A stretch of DNA of 64,000 nucleotides from Propionibacteriaceae bacterium (lineage in GTDB: Bacteria > Actinomycetota > Actinomycetes > Propionibacteriales > Propionibacteriaceae), in assembly GCA_017306015.1 (NCBI GenBank), contig JAFKJK010000007.1:434001-498000 (forward strand), read 5' to 3'. Below, piece after piece: positions 57,083 to 64,000 of this stretch; within the stretch, counting starts at the first letter, position 1; each line of letters opens with the position of its first letter. Under the pieces are notes generated by a model that was given only the letters and a program-made list of their open reading frames with translations, was not told the DNA's origin and did not search any database. A program made the translations under genes and the position numbers.

Positions 57083-58575
57083 TGACGATGATCACGACAG
57101 GACGGCGGACGGACGTCGGCCAGTGGCGGAGCGTCGTCGCGGACGCCCTCGCCGACGGCGCCCGTCTCGCCGGGCTCTACGCCACCCAGGCTTCCCCCGG
57201 CCCGGATGTGGTCGCGATCCTGGTCGGCCCGGACTCGGCGGAGACGATCGGCTGCCGCTCCGAGATCGGGGCCGACGGCGCCGCCCACGTGCCCAGCCTG
57301 GTACCGGTGGCACCGGCCGCGTTCTGGTACGAGCGGGCGGTCCACGACCTGTCCGGAGTGGTCGCCGACGGCCATCCCCGGCTCGACCCGCTGCTGCTGC
57401 CCCTGCCCGCGGGCGCCCCGCGGCCCCTGCCCGGTGGCGAACAGGCCAGCACCGGCTGGGAGCATCCCGAACCCGCCGGGCCGGTGGACGTCACCGGCCA
57501 GGTCTTCTCACTGTCCTGGGGTCCGGTTCGCTCGGGGGTGAGCGAGTCCATCGAGTTCCTGCTCGAGACACCGGGAGAGGACATTCCGCACCTCAACATC
57601 CGTCCCCACTTCAAGCACCGCGGGATCGCCAAGCAGTTCGAGGGACGCGACGTCGCCGACGGCGTCCTGGTCGCCGAACGGGTCGAAGGCATCGCCACGG
57701 TCGCCCACGCGCTGGCCTACAGCCACGCCATCGAACTGCTGGGCGGCGTCGAGGTGCCGCAGGGTGCCCGGCTGCTGAGGGTCGTCCATGCCGAACTCGA
57801 ACGGATCGCCAACCACCTGGACGTCACCATGAAGCTGGCCGACGCCGCCGGCCTCTCCGTCGCCACCGCCCGCTTCGGCGCGCACAAGGAGGCCGTCCTC
57901 CGACGGGTCTCTCGGCGCACCGGCAGCCGGTTCGCCCGCGGACTCGTCCTGCCCGGAGGGGTCCGGCCCGGTCCCGAACTGCCGGACCACACGATGCTCG
58001 CCGCCCTCGACCGGCTCCACGCCTCGATCCGGTCCGACATCGCCGGACTGGAGAGCTCGCCGTCCTTCCTCGACCGGCTCCGCACCACCGGCGTCCTCTC
58101 GGCTGGGCGGGCCGCCCGCTTCGCCGCCCTCGGCCCGATCGGCCGCGCCTCCGGCGTCGACGACGATGCCCGGCGCGCCCGGCCGACCGACGGCTACGCC
58201 GACCTGCCGCCGGTCGAGCCGCCCCATTTCGACGCCGGCGACGCCCTGGCGCGGGCTCGCGTCCGCTGGCACGAGATCGACACCTCGGTCGGGCTGATCC
58301 GGGAGGCTGTCGCCCAGCTGGCCGGCGCGAGCGGTCCGTGGGCCGTCCGTGTCCCGCAGACGCACGGCACAGGCATCGGCTGGGCCGAGGGGCCGCACGG
58401 CGAGGTGCTCTACGTCGTCCACGCGAAGGCCAACCGGATCCGCCGCTGCTTCGCCCGCTCCCCCGCCCTGCACAACCTTGTGCTCCTGCACGACGTGATC
58501 CGCACCGACATCTTCACCGACCTGCCGTTCATCGAGGCCAGCTTCGGGCTGTCCTACGCCGGGGTGGCGATGTAG
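57082..58575 (+). CDS. HyfG-like large subunit lacking NiFe ligands
   Basis: A 497-residue fusion of a NuoC-like N-terminus (about 1-130) and a NuoD/hydrogenase-large-subunit-like domain. The fold is clear (HLNIRPHFKHRGIAKQFEGR; RVVHAELERIANHLDV). The first NiFe motif RVCGIC is here RVEGIA (200-205), and the C-terminal DPCxxC is replaced by TDIFTDLPFIEASFG. Only two Cys exist (58 and 456), neither in a metal motif, so it cannot be a NiFe hydrogenase. GGAGG precedes the ATG, which overlaps the previous stop by one base. Confidence 0.85.
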   Translation: MTMITTGRRTDVGQWRSVVADALADGARLAGLYATQASPGPDVVAILVGPDSAETIGCRSEIGADGAAHVPSLVPVAPAAFWYERAVHDLSGVVADGHPRLDPLLLPLPAGAPRPLPGGEQASTGWEHPEPAGPVDVTGQVFSLSWGPVRSGVSESIEFLLETPGEDIPHLNIRPHFKHRGIAKQFEGRDVADGVLVAERVEGIATVAHALAYSHAIELLGGVEVPQGARLLRVVHAELERIANHLDVTMKLADAAGLSVATARFGAHKEAVLRRVSRRTGSRFARGLVLPGGVRPGPELPDHTMLAALDRLHASIRSDIAGLESSPSFLDRLRTTGVLSAGRAARFAALGPIGRASGVDDDARRARPTDGYADLPPVEPPHFDAGDALARARVRWHEIDTSVGLIREAVAQLAGASGPWAVRVPQTHGTGIGWAEGPHGEVLYVVHAKANRIRRCFARSPALHNLVLLHDVIRTDIFTDLPFIEASFGLSYAGVAM

Positions 58576-58618
58576 GTGACCCGCGCGAACCTGCAAGACC
58601 AGAACCTGGAGGTGTGAC

Positions 58619-59431
58619 ATGCCGCTGCCCTGGGCACTGCGCGGCCTGCGCGACGGTGTCGTGACCACCGACTGGCCCCGTCGGGACGACGCCTACCAGG
58701 CGGAGTTCCCCGCGGTGGTCCAGGTCGACCACTCCGCCGGCACCCGCCCACAGCGCGTCCGGCTGCTCGAGACCGGTCTTGACCACCTCTGCCCGAGCGG
58801 AGCCCTGCTGGCCACTGACGACGACATCCGGCTGGACCGGGGCCGCTGCATCGGCTGCGGGCGCTGCGTCGACGCGGCGCCCGACGTGTTCTCCTGGGCG
58901 CACAGTGCCAGCACAGCCGAACTGACCCGCGGACGGCTGGTCGTGCCCCGACTGGTGGAGGACGAGGAGACGCTGGCCCGGATCCGCGCGCAACTCGCCG
59001 CACGGGTGGGGCGGCTCGGACGTTCAGTGCACATCCGGCACGTGGACGCCGGGTCGGACGGCTCGGAGGAGTGGGAGGTGCAGGCGCTGCTCAATCCCGT
59101 CTATGACGTGCACCGGCTGGGCATCTTCTTCACCGCCAGCCCAAAGCACGCGGACATCCTGCTGGTCACCGGCGTGGGCACGCCCGGCATGTCGGCGCCA
59201 CTGCTGCGGACCCGCGAGGCGATGCCCGAGCCGGTGGTGGTGATCGCGGCCGGCACCGACGCGATCAGCGGCGGCCTGTTCGCCAGCGGCTACAGCACCC
59301 GGGACGGCGTCGGCTCGTTCCTCGAGATCGACGTCTGGGTGCCCGGCTCGCCGCCCTCGCCGTTCAGCCTGCTCCACGGGATCCTGCTCGCGCTCGGCCG
59401 CATCCCGGCCCAGACCAAGGGACGGCGATGA
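58619..59431 (+). CDS. Ferredoxin / NuoB-HyfI-like fusion lacking the proximal cluster
   Basis: A 270-residue protein. Residues 50-90 are a ferredoxin-like part with CPSG (Cys58) and CIGCGRC (77, 80, 83), enough for one [4Fe-4S]. Residues 136-262 are a NuoB/HycG-like domain (SVHIRHVDAGS; LLNPVYDVHRLGIFFTASPKHADILLVTG). Its four cluster ligands are all changed: SCNGCE is SDGSEE (Asp147, Glu150), GDCAI is GTDAI (Asp214), and PGCPP is PGSPP (Ser244). Electron transfer through the usual N2 position is therefore lost. ATG 58619 has GGAGG upstream. Confidence 0.85.
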   Translation: MPLPWALRGLRDGVVTTDWPRRDDAYQAEFPAVVQVDHSAGTRPQRVRLLETGLDHLCPSGALLATDDDIRLDRGRCIGCGRCVDAAPDVFSWAHSASTAELTRGRLVVPRLVEDEETLARIRAQLAARVGRLGRSVHIRHVDAGSDGSEEWEVQALLNPVYDVHRLGIFFTASPKHADILLVTGVGTPGMSAPLLRTREAMPEPVVVIAAGTDAISGGLFASGYSTRDGVGSFLEIDVWVPGSPPSPFSLLHGILLALGRIPAQTKGRR

Positions 59432-59435
59432 GCCC

Positions 59436-61454
59436 ATGCTGCTGACGTGCCTGATCCTGCTGGCTCTCGGCGGAACCGCCTCGGTGGCCGCTGCCCCGGG
59501 CACCCGCTGGGCCCGTCCAGCCGCTGCGGTGGCTCGCTGGCTCCTGGTCGCCGCTGCCGTGGCCGGCGCGGTCGCCGGAGGTCTCGGCGTCGCCGGCCGT
59601 GGCGAGCGTCTCGACCTGACCCAGCTGCTCGTCCTCAGCGGCACCGGCGGGCTGCGGGTCGACGAGCTGTCGGGGCTGTTCCTGCTGATCTCCTGTGCGG
59701 TCGCGGTGCCGGCACTGCTCGTCAGCGACCGGTCGCGGACGCTGCGCCCCCGGCTGCCGGCTGCGCTGGCCCTCACTCTCGGCGCCGTCGTGGTCGTGAT
59801 CAGCGCAGACCACCTGTTCGTCCTGCTGTTCGGCTGGGAGTCGCTGACCCTCGGGTTCTACCTGCTCGCCGGCTTCGACCGGCAGCGGCGCGGACGGACC
59901 CGAGCGTCGATCGCCGCTGCCGTGTTCGGGAAGGCCAGCGGGGCCGCGCTGCTGCTCGGCGGAGCGTTGCTGGCCGCCTCGGCGCACAGCCTCGCGCTCG
60001 CCGACCTCGGTGCCGTCACGGGCACGGCGCAGGCTACGGCGTATGCGCTCCTGTTGCTCGGCTTCGCGATCAAGGCCGGCGTGGTACCCGTCCAGGTCTG
60101 GCTGCCGCCGACCTATGCGGCCGCTCCGGGACCGGCCCGTCCGCTGATGGCCGGAGTCGCGGTCAACGTGGCCTTCTACGGCATGATCCGGACCCTGGAC
60201 GTGCTCGGACCGCCACCGGTGTGGCTGGCCGCCGTCGTGCTCCTGCTGGCCGGGGCGACCGCTCTGCTCGGCATCGCGCACGCGTCCGTCAACGTGCAGC
60301 TCACCGGCCTGGTCGCGTGGTCCAGCGTCGAGAACGCCGGGCTGATCAGCACCGGCTTCGCGATGGCGCTGGTCGGCTCGATCGAGCATCTCACCGCGCT
60401 GGTGGCGGCAGGACTGCTCGCCTCGGTGATGCAGGTCATCGCCCATGCCCTGGGCAAGTCGCTGCTGTTCGGTTCCACCGGCCTGGTGGAGGACGCCTTC
60501 GACACCGTTACGCTGGACGACCTGCGCGGGATCGTCGGGTCTCTTCCCGTCGCCGGAACCGGGCTCGTCGTCGGCGCGCTGACCCTGGCCGGCCTCCCGC
60601 TCACGGCCGGGTTCGCGTCCGAGTGGCTGACCCTGGAAGCCCTGATGCAGCAGTTCCGCGTCCAGTCGCTCGCGCTGCGGTTGGCGTCCGCCGGAGCGGG
60701 GGCGCTGGTGGCACTCACTCTCGGGATCGCGGGGGTGACGTTCGTCCGACTCGTCGCCCTGACGGTCTTCGGCACTCCCGCTACGCGTCAACGGCGCAGC
60801 TTCCGTGGTGGTCGGGCCGCCGCCCGCACCGGGATCATCGTCCTCTCCGCAGCGTGCCTCGCGGTTGCGGCCCTGGCCCCGCTCGAGGTCCGTCTGGTCG
60901 CGACCGGGCTCCGCCCGCTGGTCGGTGACACAGCCCTCGACGCGCTCGCATCGGACGCGGTGCTGCAGCCGGTCTACGGCGACTTCTCCGCCCTGTCGCC
61001 CACCTGGCTGTGGGTCGTGCTGCCGGCGATGACCCTGCTCGTGCTGCTGCTGGCTGCCGCGCTCTCGGGACGCTCGCTGTGGCGGGTGCGACGCGTCGAA
61101 CCGTGGACGTCCGCGTCTCCGGGAGTGGCCAGGGGGACCGGGTACACGTCGTTCGGCTACGCGAACCCGATGCGCCGGGTGCTGGCGAACCTGCTGCGGA
61201 CCCGCGGCCGGCTCGAGAGTGCGGACGAGGGATCCACGTTCGCCGCCACCACCCGGGGCGCTGCCGACTCCCTGACCTACCGGGTCGATGTCGTCGAAGT
61301 CGTCGAGGAGTACCTCTACCGTCCGCTGCGTGCCCCAGGGCGTGGGCTGGTCCGCCGGGTGAAACGTCTGCAGTCCGGCCACCTGAGCGCCTACCTGTTC
61401 TACATGCTGATCGCGCTCGTCGCCGTGCTCGCCGTGGTCGCGATCACGACCTGA
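59436..61454 (+). CDS. HyfB/NuoL-type antiporter-like subunit
   Basis: A 672-residue protein with about 14 core helices plus a C-terminal region and final helix (ending LIALVAVLAVVAI), related to HyfB/NuoL/MrpA. It keeps the helix-5 Glu (FVLLFGWESLTLGFY) and the helix-7 Lys (FAIKAGVVPVQVWLP). It is the last gene of the operon, 4 nt after the ferredoxin-fusion stop. With the HyfF-like subunit it offers two proton channels. Confidence 0.88.
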   Translation: MLLTCLILLALGGTASVAAAPGTRWARPAAAVARWLLVAAAVAGAVAGGLGVAGRGERLDLTQLLVLSGTGGLRVDELSGLFLLISCAVAVPALLVSDRSRTLRPRLPAALALTLGAVVVVISADHLFVLLFGWESLTLGFYLLAGFDRQRRGRTRASIAAAVFGKASGAALLLGGALLAASAHSLALADLGAVTGTAQATAYALLLLGFAIKAGVVPVQVWLPPTYAAAPGPARPLMAGVAVNVAFYGMIRTLDVLGPPPVWLAAVVLLLAGATALLGIAHASVNVQLTGLVAWSSVENAGLISTGFAMALVGSIEHLTALVAAGLLASVMQVIAHALGKSLLFGSTGLVEDAFDTVTLDDLRGIVGSLPVAGTGLVVGALTLAGLPLTAGFASEWLTLEALMQQFRVQSLALRLASAGAGALVALTLGIAGVTFVRLVALTVFGTPATRQRRSFRGGRAAARTGIIVLSAACLAVAALAPLEVRLVATGLRPLVGDTALDALASDAVLQPVYGDFSALSPTWLWVVLPAMTLLVLLLAAALSGRSLWRVRRVEPWTSASPGVARGTGYTSFGYANPMRRVLANLLRTRGRLESADEGSTFAATTRGAADSLTYRVDVVEVVEEYLYRPLRAPGRGLVRRVKRLQSGHLSAYLFYMLIALVAVLAVVAITT

Positions 61455-61538
61455 GCAAAGCGCGTGACCGGTGCAGCGGATATGCATCGAGGTTCGGCAT
61501 TTACCACCTCCTCGACATGCTCAGAACTTGAACGGTTC

Positions 61539-61566
61539 TTGCATTCCTGATCGACCGTGGCATAAT
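61539..61566 (+). promoter_or_regulatory. Promoter of the DUF2180 gene
   Basis: TTGCAT (61539-61544) and CATAAT (61561-61566) spaced by 16 bp, the best promoter match in the region, 11 nt before the aptamer. Confidence 0.65.
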
Positions 61567-61577
61567 GGATTCATCAC

Positions 61578-61628
61578 GGCGGAGGGGCTCGCCAGGCTAG
61601 CGGTGAAGAAGCCGCCAACGGTCCCTAT
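61578..61628 (+). promoter_or_regulatory. Fluoride (crcB) riboswitch of the DUF2180 gene
   Basis: GGCGGAGGGGCTCGCC (61578-61593), a hairpin with GCGG...CCGC, then CCAACGGTCCCTATCC. The same core as the enolase and MutS leaders. The 126 nt from here to ATG 61755 include GC-rich arms (GGACGC and GCGCGTCC) ahead of the AAGGAGGAG ribosome site. Confidence 0.8.
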
Positions 61629-61754
61629 CCCATCTGGGTGGTGTTTGCCGTGACTCCCTCTCGGTGACCGCCGTGGCTGCGGGCAGATCTCGTTGCCGGC
61701 CAGATGGTGGACGCCGTCCGACCGGGCGCGTCCAGGACCTGACAAGGAGGAGCC

Positions 61755-62003
61755 ATGCGCTGCTACGACTGCGAGATGAAGCACAACCGAACGATGGAGG
61801 CGAGCGCTACCTGCTCTGTCTGCAGCGCCGGACTGTGCGGTGAACATGCCATCGAGGGCTACGCCGAGGAGAAGGCGCAGTGGAGCCTGGGCAACCCAGC
61901 GGTGGTCCGGCTGAACGGCAGGCGGATCTTCTGCGAGACCTGCGCTCCCGACTACCTCGAGCTCACCCCGACCACCCGGAGAGCGGCCAGTCTGGCCGGC
62001 TGA
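61755..62003 (+). CDS. DUF2180-like zinc-ribbon protein
   Basis: An 82-residue soluble protein resembling DUF2180. Cys pairs CYDC near the N-terminus, CSVCSAGLC (two-pair core) followed by GEHAIEG, and CETC near the C-terminus could bind two zinc ions. The family is of unknown function. AAGGAGGAG precedes ATG 61755. It is alone in its transcript, between a fluoride riboswitch and a terminator-like hairpin, so its only visible context is fluoride control. Confidence 0.78.
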   Translation: MRCYDCEMKHNRTMEASATCSVCSAGLCGEHAIEGYAEEKAQWSLGNPAVVRLNGRRIFCETCAPDYLELTPTTRRAASLAG

Positions 62004-62016
62004 GCACGCCCGCGGG

Positions 62017-62051
62017 CCGGGTGGACGGGCACGATCGAGCCCCTCACCCGG
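62017..62051 (+). terminator. Terminator-like hairpin after DUF2180
   Basis: CCGGGTG (62017-62023) with CACCCGG (62045-62051), and inner GGGC (62027-62030) with GCCC (62039-62042). A strong GC stem 13 nt after the stop, without a T run. Confidence 0.55.
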
Positions 62052-62196
62052 CCCCAGGTGAACACTGAGGTGAAGCGGCCGCCGACGAATTCCGTCAGGC
62101 GGACCGCTTTGCGGTGTTGGCAGCGGATTGCCGCGCTATTCCGTCCTCCGGCCCACGCGCCGGAGTCATTCACCCGGCATTCCGGCGCACCCTATC

Positions 62197-63486
62197 TCAG
62201 GAATGGGCCGCGGCGTCCTCGTGGGTGGTCACCCACAGCCGCGCCGTCACCAGCAGGCCGAGGACGAGCAGGCCCGAGGTGAGGATGAACGGCCACGTCC
62301 GGTCCATTCCGGACAGCCAGCCGGAGATCCAGCCGAACGGCGCCGTGACCAGCATCACGCAGGTGCGCTGGATCGCCATCACCCGCGAGCGCTCGTGCCG
62401 GTCGACGTGCAGGGCGACCAGCGACTCGCCGAGCATGAACAGGATGCCGGCCCCGAAGGCGTCCAGGAGCAGGCAGCCGGCGAGCAGGGCGTACGTCGCC
62501 GCGGAGGCGACGCCGCCGTTGGCGGGGATCAGCACCAGCAGCACCTGCCCGGCCAGGTACACCCCGAAGCCCAGCAGCGTCGGCAGCCGCAGATGCTTGC
62601 CGTGGGTGAGCGCCGGGATCACGGTGAAGAAGAACAGCACCGACAGCAGCGAGCGGACCATCGGGAAGAACGGCAGCAGCGGGTCCGGGACGCCGAGGTG
62701 CTGGTTGATCACGACCTGCCAGAAGGTGCCGTTGACCAGCGTTACCGCGGCCACGATCGCCTGGATGGTCAGCGAGAACAGCGTCCCCTTCGACCGGACG
62801 ATCAGGCCGAGCACGGGACGGTAGCCGGCGAGCGAGCGCCAGATGCTCACTCCCCTGGTCTGCTCCCGGCGCAACCGTCCGGTGTCGGTCTCGGTGGACC
62901 AGCGGTAGAGGATCCAGATCTTCGCCGACATGATCACGAACGCGTTGACGTACAGGATCCGGACGGCCGGCTCCAGGCCGAACCTCGACACCAGCAGGGC
63001 CGCGATCGGCGCGAACAGGGCCGAGAACTCCGCGGCCACCTTGATCAGCGAGTAGACCTTGGGGATCTCGGCGCGGTCCACGTCCTCGACCAGGAGGCAG
63101 TCCCACGAGTTCTGGGTCACCTGCCATGCGCCGTTGATCACCGCCGCGACCAGGAACCACCAGAAGTTCTGGGCGAGCGCCCAGATCAGGCACGGGATCG
63201 CCCAGGCCACGATGTCGAACACAGCGGTGGTGAGCCGCCGTCCGAGCTTGTCGGTGATCACGCCGCTGAGCAGGCCGAACACCATCTGCGACAGCATCGA
63301 GATCGTCGCCAGCAAGCCGATCTGCTCGTCGTGCACGCCCAGAGCCAGCATGAAGACGGACGCGTACGGCAGCACCAGCATCATCGACAGGCCCCACATG
63401 GGCTCGGTGTAGACACAGGCGCGGCCATTGCCGCGAAGCTCGAGCAGGCTCCTCACCAGAGGGTTGCGGACGCGGGGCACGGGCAT
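62197..63486 (-). CDS. MFS transporter
   Basis: A 429-residue major facilitator protein with about 12 helices. GVITDKLGRRL between helices 2 and 3 is the MFS motif A. A conserved NSWDCLLVED motif follows helix 4. The substrate is unknown. ATG 63486 is used; it lacks a strong ribosome site. No fluoride-type leader is visible upstream, so it seems outside the riboswitch set. Confidence 0.83.
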   Translation of the reverse strand: MPVPRVRNPLVRSLLELRGNGRACVYTEPMWGLSMMLVLPYASVFMLALGVHDEQIGLLATISMLSQMVFGLLSGVITDKLGRRLTTAVFDIVAWAIPCLIWALAQNFWWFLVAAVINGAWQVTQNSWDCLLVEDVDRAEIPKVYSLIKVAAEFSALFAPIAALLVSRFGLEPAVRILYVNAFVIMSAKIWILYRWSTETDTGRLRREQTRGVSIWRSLAGYRPVLGLIVRSKGTLFSLTIQAIVAAVTLVNGTFWQVVINQHLGVPDPLLPFFPMVRSLLSVLFFFTVIPALTHGKHLRLPTLLGFGVYLAGQVLLVLIPANGGVASAATYALLAGCLLLDAFGAGILFMLGESLVALHVDRHERSRVMAIQRTCVMLVTAPFGWISGWLSGMDRTWPFILTSGLLVLGLLVTARLWVTTHEDAAAHS

Positions 63487-63608
63487 CAGCAAACCACTGG
63501 GGCGCCGGTGCCTCCAAGTCTCGCCCCACTCCCCTCTCCGGACTCCTCATCCGGTCCTCCGGAGCCGGACGGGCCTCGCGTCCCCGGTTCGCGACCAGGG
63601 TCCGGCAG

Positions 63609-63639
63609 TTTGCCCGGGGCCGAGGCGTCCGGATAGTCT
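63609..63639 (+). promoter_or_regulatory. tRNA-Val promoter candidate
   Basis: TTTGCC (63609-63614) and GATAGT (63632-63637) spaced by 17 bp, with TAGTCT overlapping, about 37 nt before tRNA-Val. Confidence 0.45.
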
Positions 63640-63675
63640 GCACCGTGCACGTCGGGCAGCAGCCCGGGTGCGCCG

Positions 63676-63747
63676 GGGCGATTGGCGCAGTGGTAGCGCG
63701 CTTCGTTCACACCGAAGAGGTCACTGGTTCGAACCCAGTATCGCCCA
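63676..63747 (+). tRNA. tRNA-Val (CAC)
   Basis: Acceptor GGGCGAT pairs with ATCGCCC; the anticodon arm CTTCGTTCACACCGAAG gives CAC; T arm CTGGTTCGAACCCAG. CCC follows the discriminator, so CCA is not encoded. Confidence 0.95.
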
Positions 63748-63818
63748 CCCGCCACGCAGGTCGACGTTGATTCCGAGACAGTTCGTCCCAGCATCTGAGA
63801 CTCGCACTCTCCCGGAGC

Positions 63819-63903
63819 GTGAGAACTCCTTTCAGAGGCCGTTCTCACCCCGATCTGCTCACATGCTGGACGCTGATCTCGCAATGTGGTTACCGAGATT
63901 GCG
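63819..63903. promoter_or_regulatory. Two dyads upstream of the last gene
   Basis: GTGAGAAC (63819-63826) with GTTCTCAC (63841-63848), and CGCAAT (63880-63885) with ATTGCG (63898-63903). They lie 77-160 nt before ATG 63980 and may be operator or leader hairpins. Nothing else is seen in 63748-63979. Confidence 0.4.
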
Positions 63904-63979
63904 TCATCGGCCCCTCGGCAGCGAACATTGTCAGTACAAGCACGGCAACACCGCCGCCGCTCCGAAAGGAAGGCAGCAG

Positions 63980-64000
63980 ATGACGGCTCCAGCACTCGTC
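63980..64000 (+). CDS. Start of an unidentified gene (partial)
   Basis: ATG 63980 with GAAAGGAAGG 7-16 nt upstream begins a reading frame (MTAPALV) that runs off the right edge. Too short to identify. Confidence 0.5.

Noticed and set aside
53938..61454. Calling the operon a formate hydrogenlyase or NiFe hydrogenase
   Set aside because: The NiFe cysteines of the large subunit and all four proximal-cluster cysteines of the small subunit are replaced, and no formate dehydrogenase or maturation genes are present.

Overview
The window is high-GC actinobacterial DNA. Evidence: strong GC bias, many GTG starts, TAnnnT -10 boxes often placed 6-8 nt before a start codon (leaderless genes), a gcvH - FHA (GarA/OdhI type) - FtsR-type MerR - bifunctional nuclease - MerR - gcvP block known from mycobacteria and relatives, and a short PPi-dependent phosphofructokinase of the Propionibacterium type. 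A member of the Propionibacteriales is my best guess; this is inference.

Layout. 0-5.6 kb: the 5' part of an XRE-MurA fusion (off the left edge), a leaderless dihydrolipoamide dehydrogenase, a lone Flp-type pilin, a YbaK-like deacylase, a HAD phosphatase, and a SatD-like gene with a coupled membrane protein. 5.6-12.8 kb: a malto-oligosaccharide system (GH13 glucosidase, MalG, MalF, MalE, divergent LacI regulator). 12.8-19.3 kb: a membrane sulfite-oxidase-like protein, a YciO-type protein, two PLP aminotransferases, a TadE-like pseudopilin and pfp. 19.3-29.4 kb: a minus-strand housekeeping block (YihY, glycine decarboxylase, two MerR regulators, nuclease, FHA protein, GcvH, CDP-alcohol phosphatidyltransferase, HIT hydrolase, threonyl-tRNA synthetase). 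29.5-34.3 kb: an Ig-like repeat lipoprotein, a catalytically dead trypsin-like protein, a LuxR regulator, tRNA-Gly/Cys/Val and a class II Fic protein. 34.5-43.5 kb: a two-permease, two-ATPase FtsX/MacB-type ABC system and a PCD-VOC tandem protein.

44.7-62 kb is the most interesting part. By eye I find five copies of the crcB (fluoride riboswitch) aptamer within about 17 kb. Four start within about 8 nt of a -10 box and the fifth 11 nt after one. They precede (1) a divergent enolase, possibly with the following MFS gene; (2, 3) in tandem, each with its own promoter, a four-gene operon of two MutS-like ATPases, a histidine phosphatase and a dynamin-like GTPase; (4) a six-gene formate-hydrogenlyase/complex-I-like membrane operon; and (5) a DUF2180 zinc-ribbon protein. 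The first two leaders also share a long, compensatorily paired hairpin downstream of the aptamer.

The complex-I-like operon is odd in its own right. Its membrane subunits keep the proton-channel Glu and Lys motifs. The hydrogenase-like large subunit has lost all NiFe cysteines, and the NuoB/HyfI-like small subunit has lost all four proximal-cluster cysteines; one [4Fe-4S] ferredoxin site remains. The picture is a fluoride-induced proton-translocating complex with no recognisable catalytic redox site, expressed together with an enolase (the classic fluoride target) and a MutS-like/dynamin-like operon. No CrcB/Fluc or CLC-F exporter is visible in the window. All aptamer calls rest on sequence pattern and pairing seen by eye.
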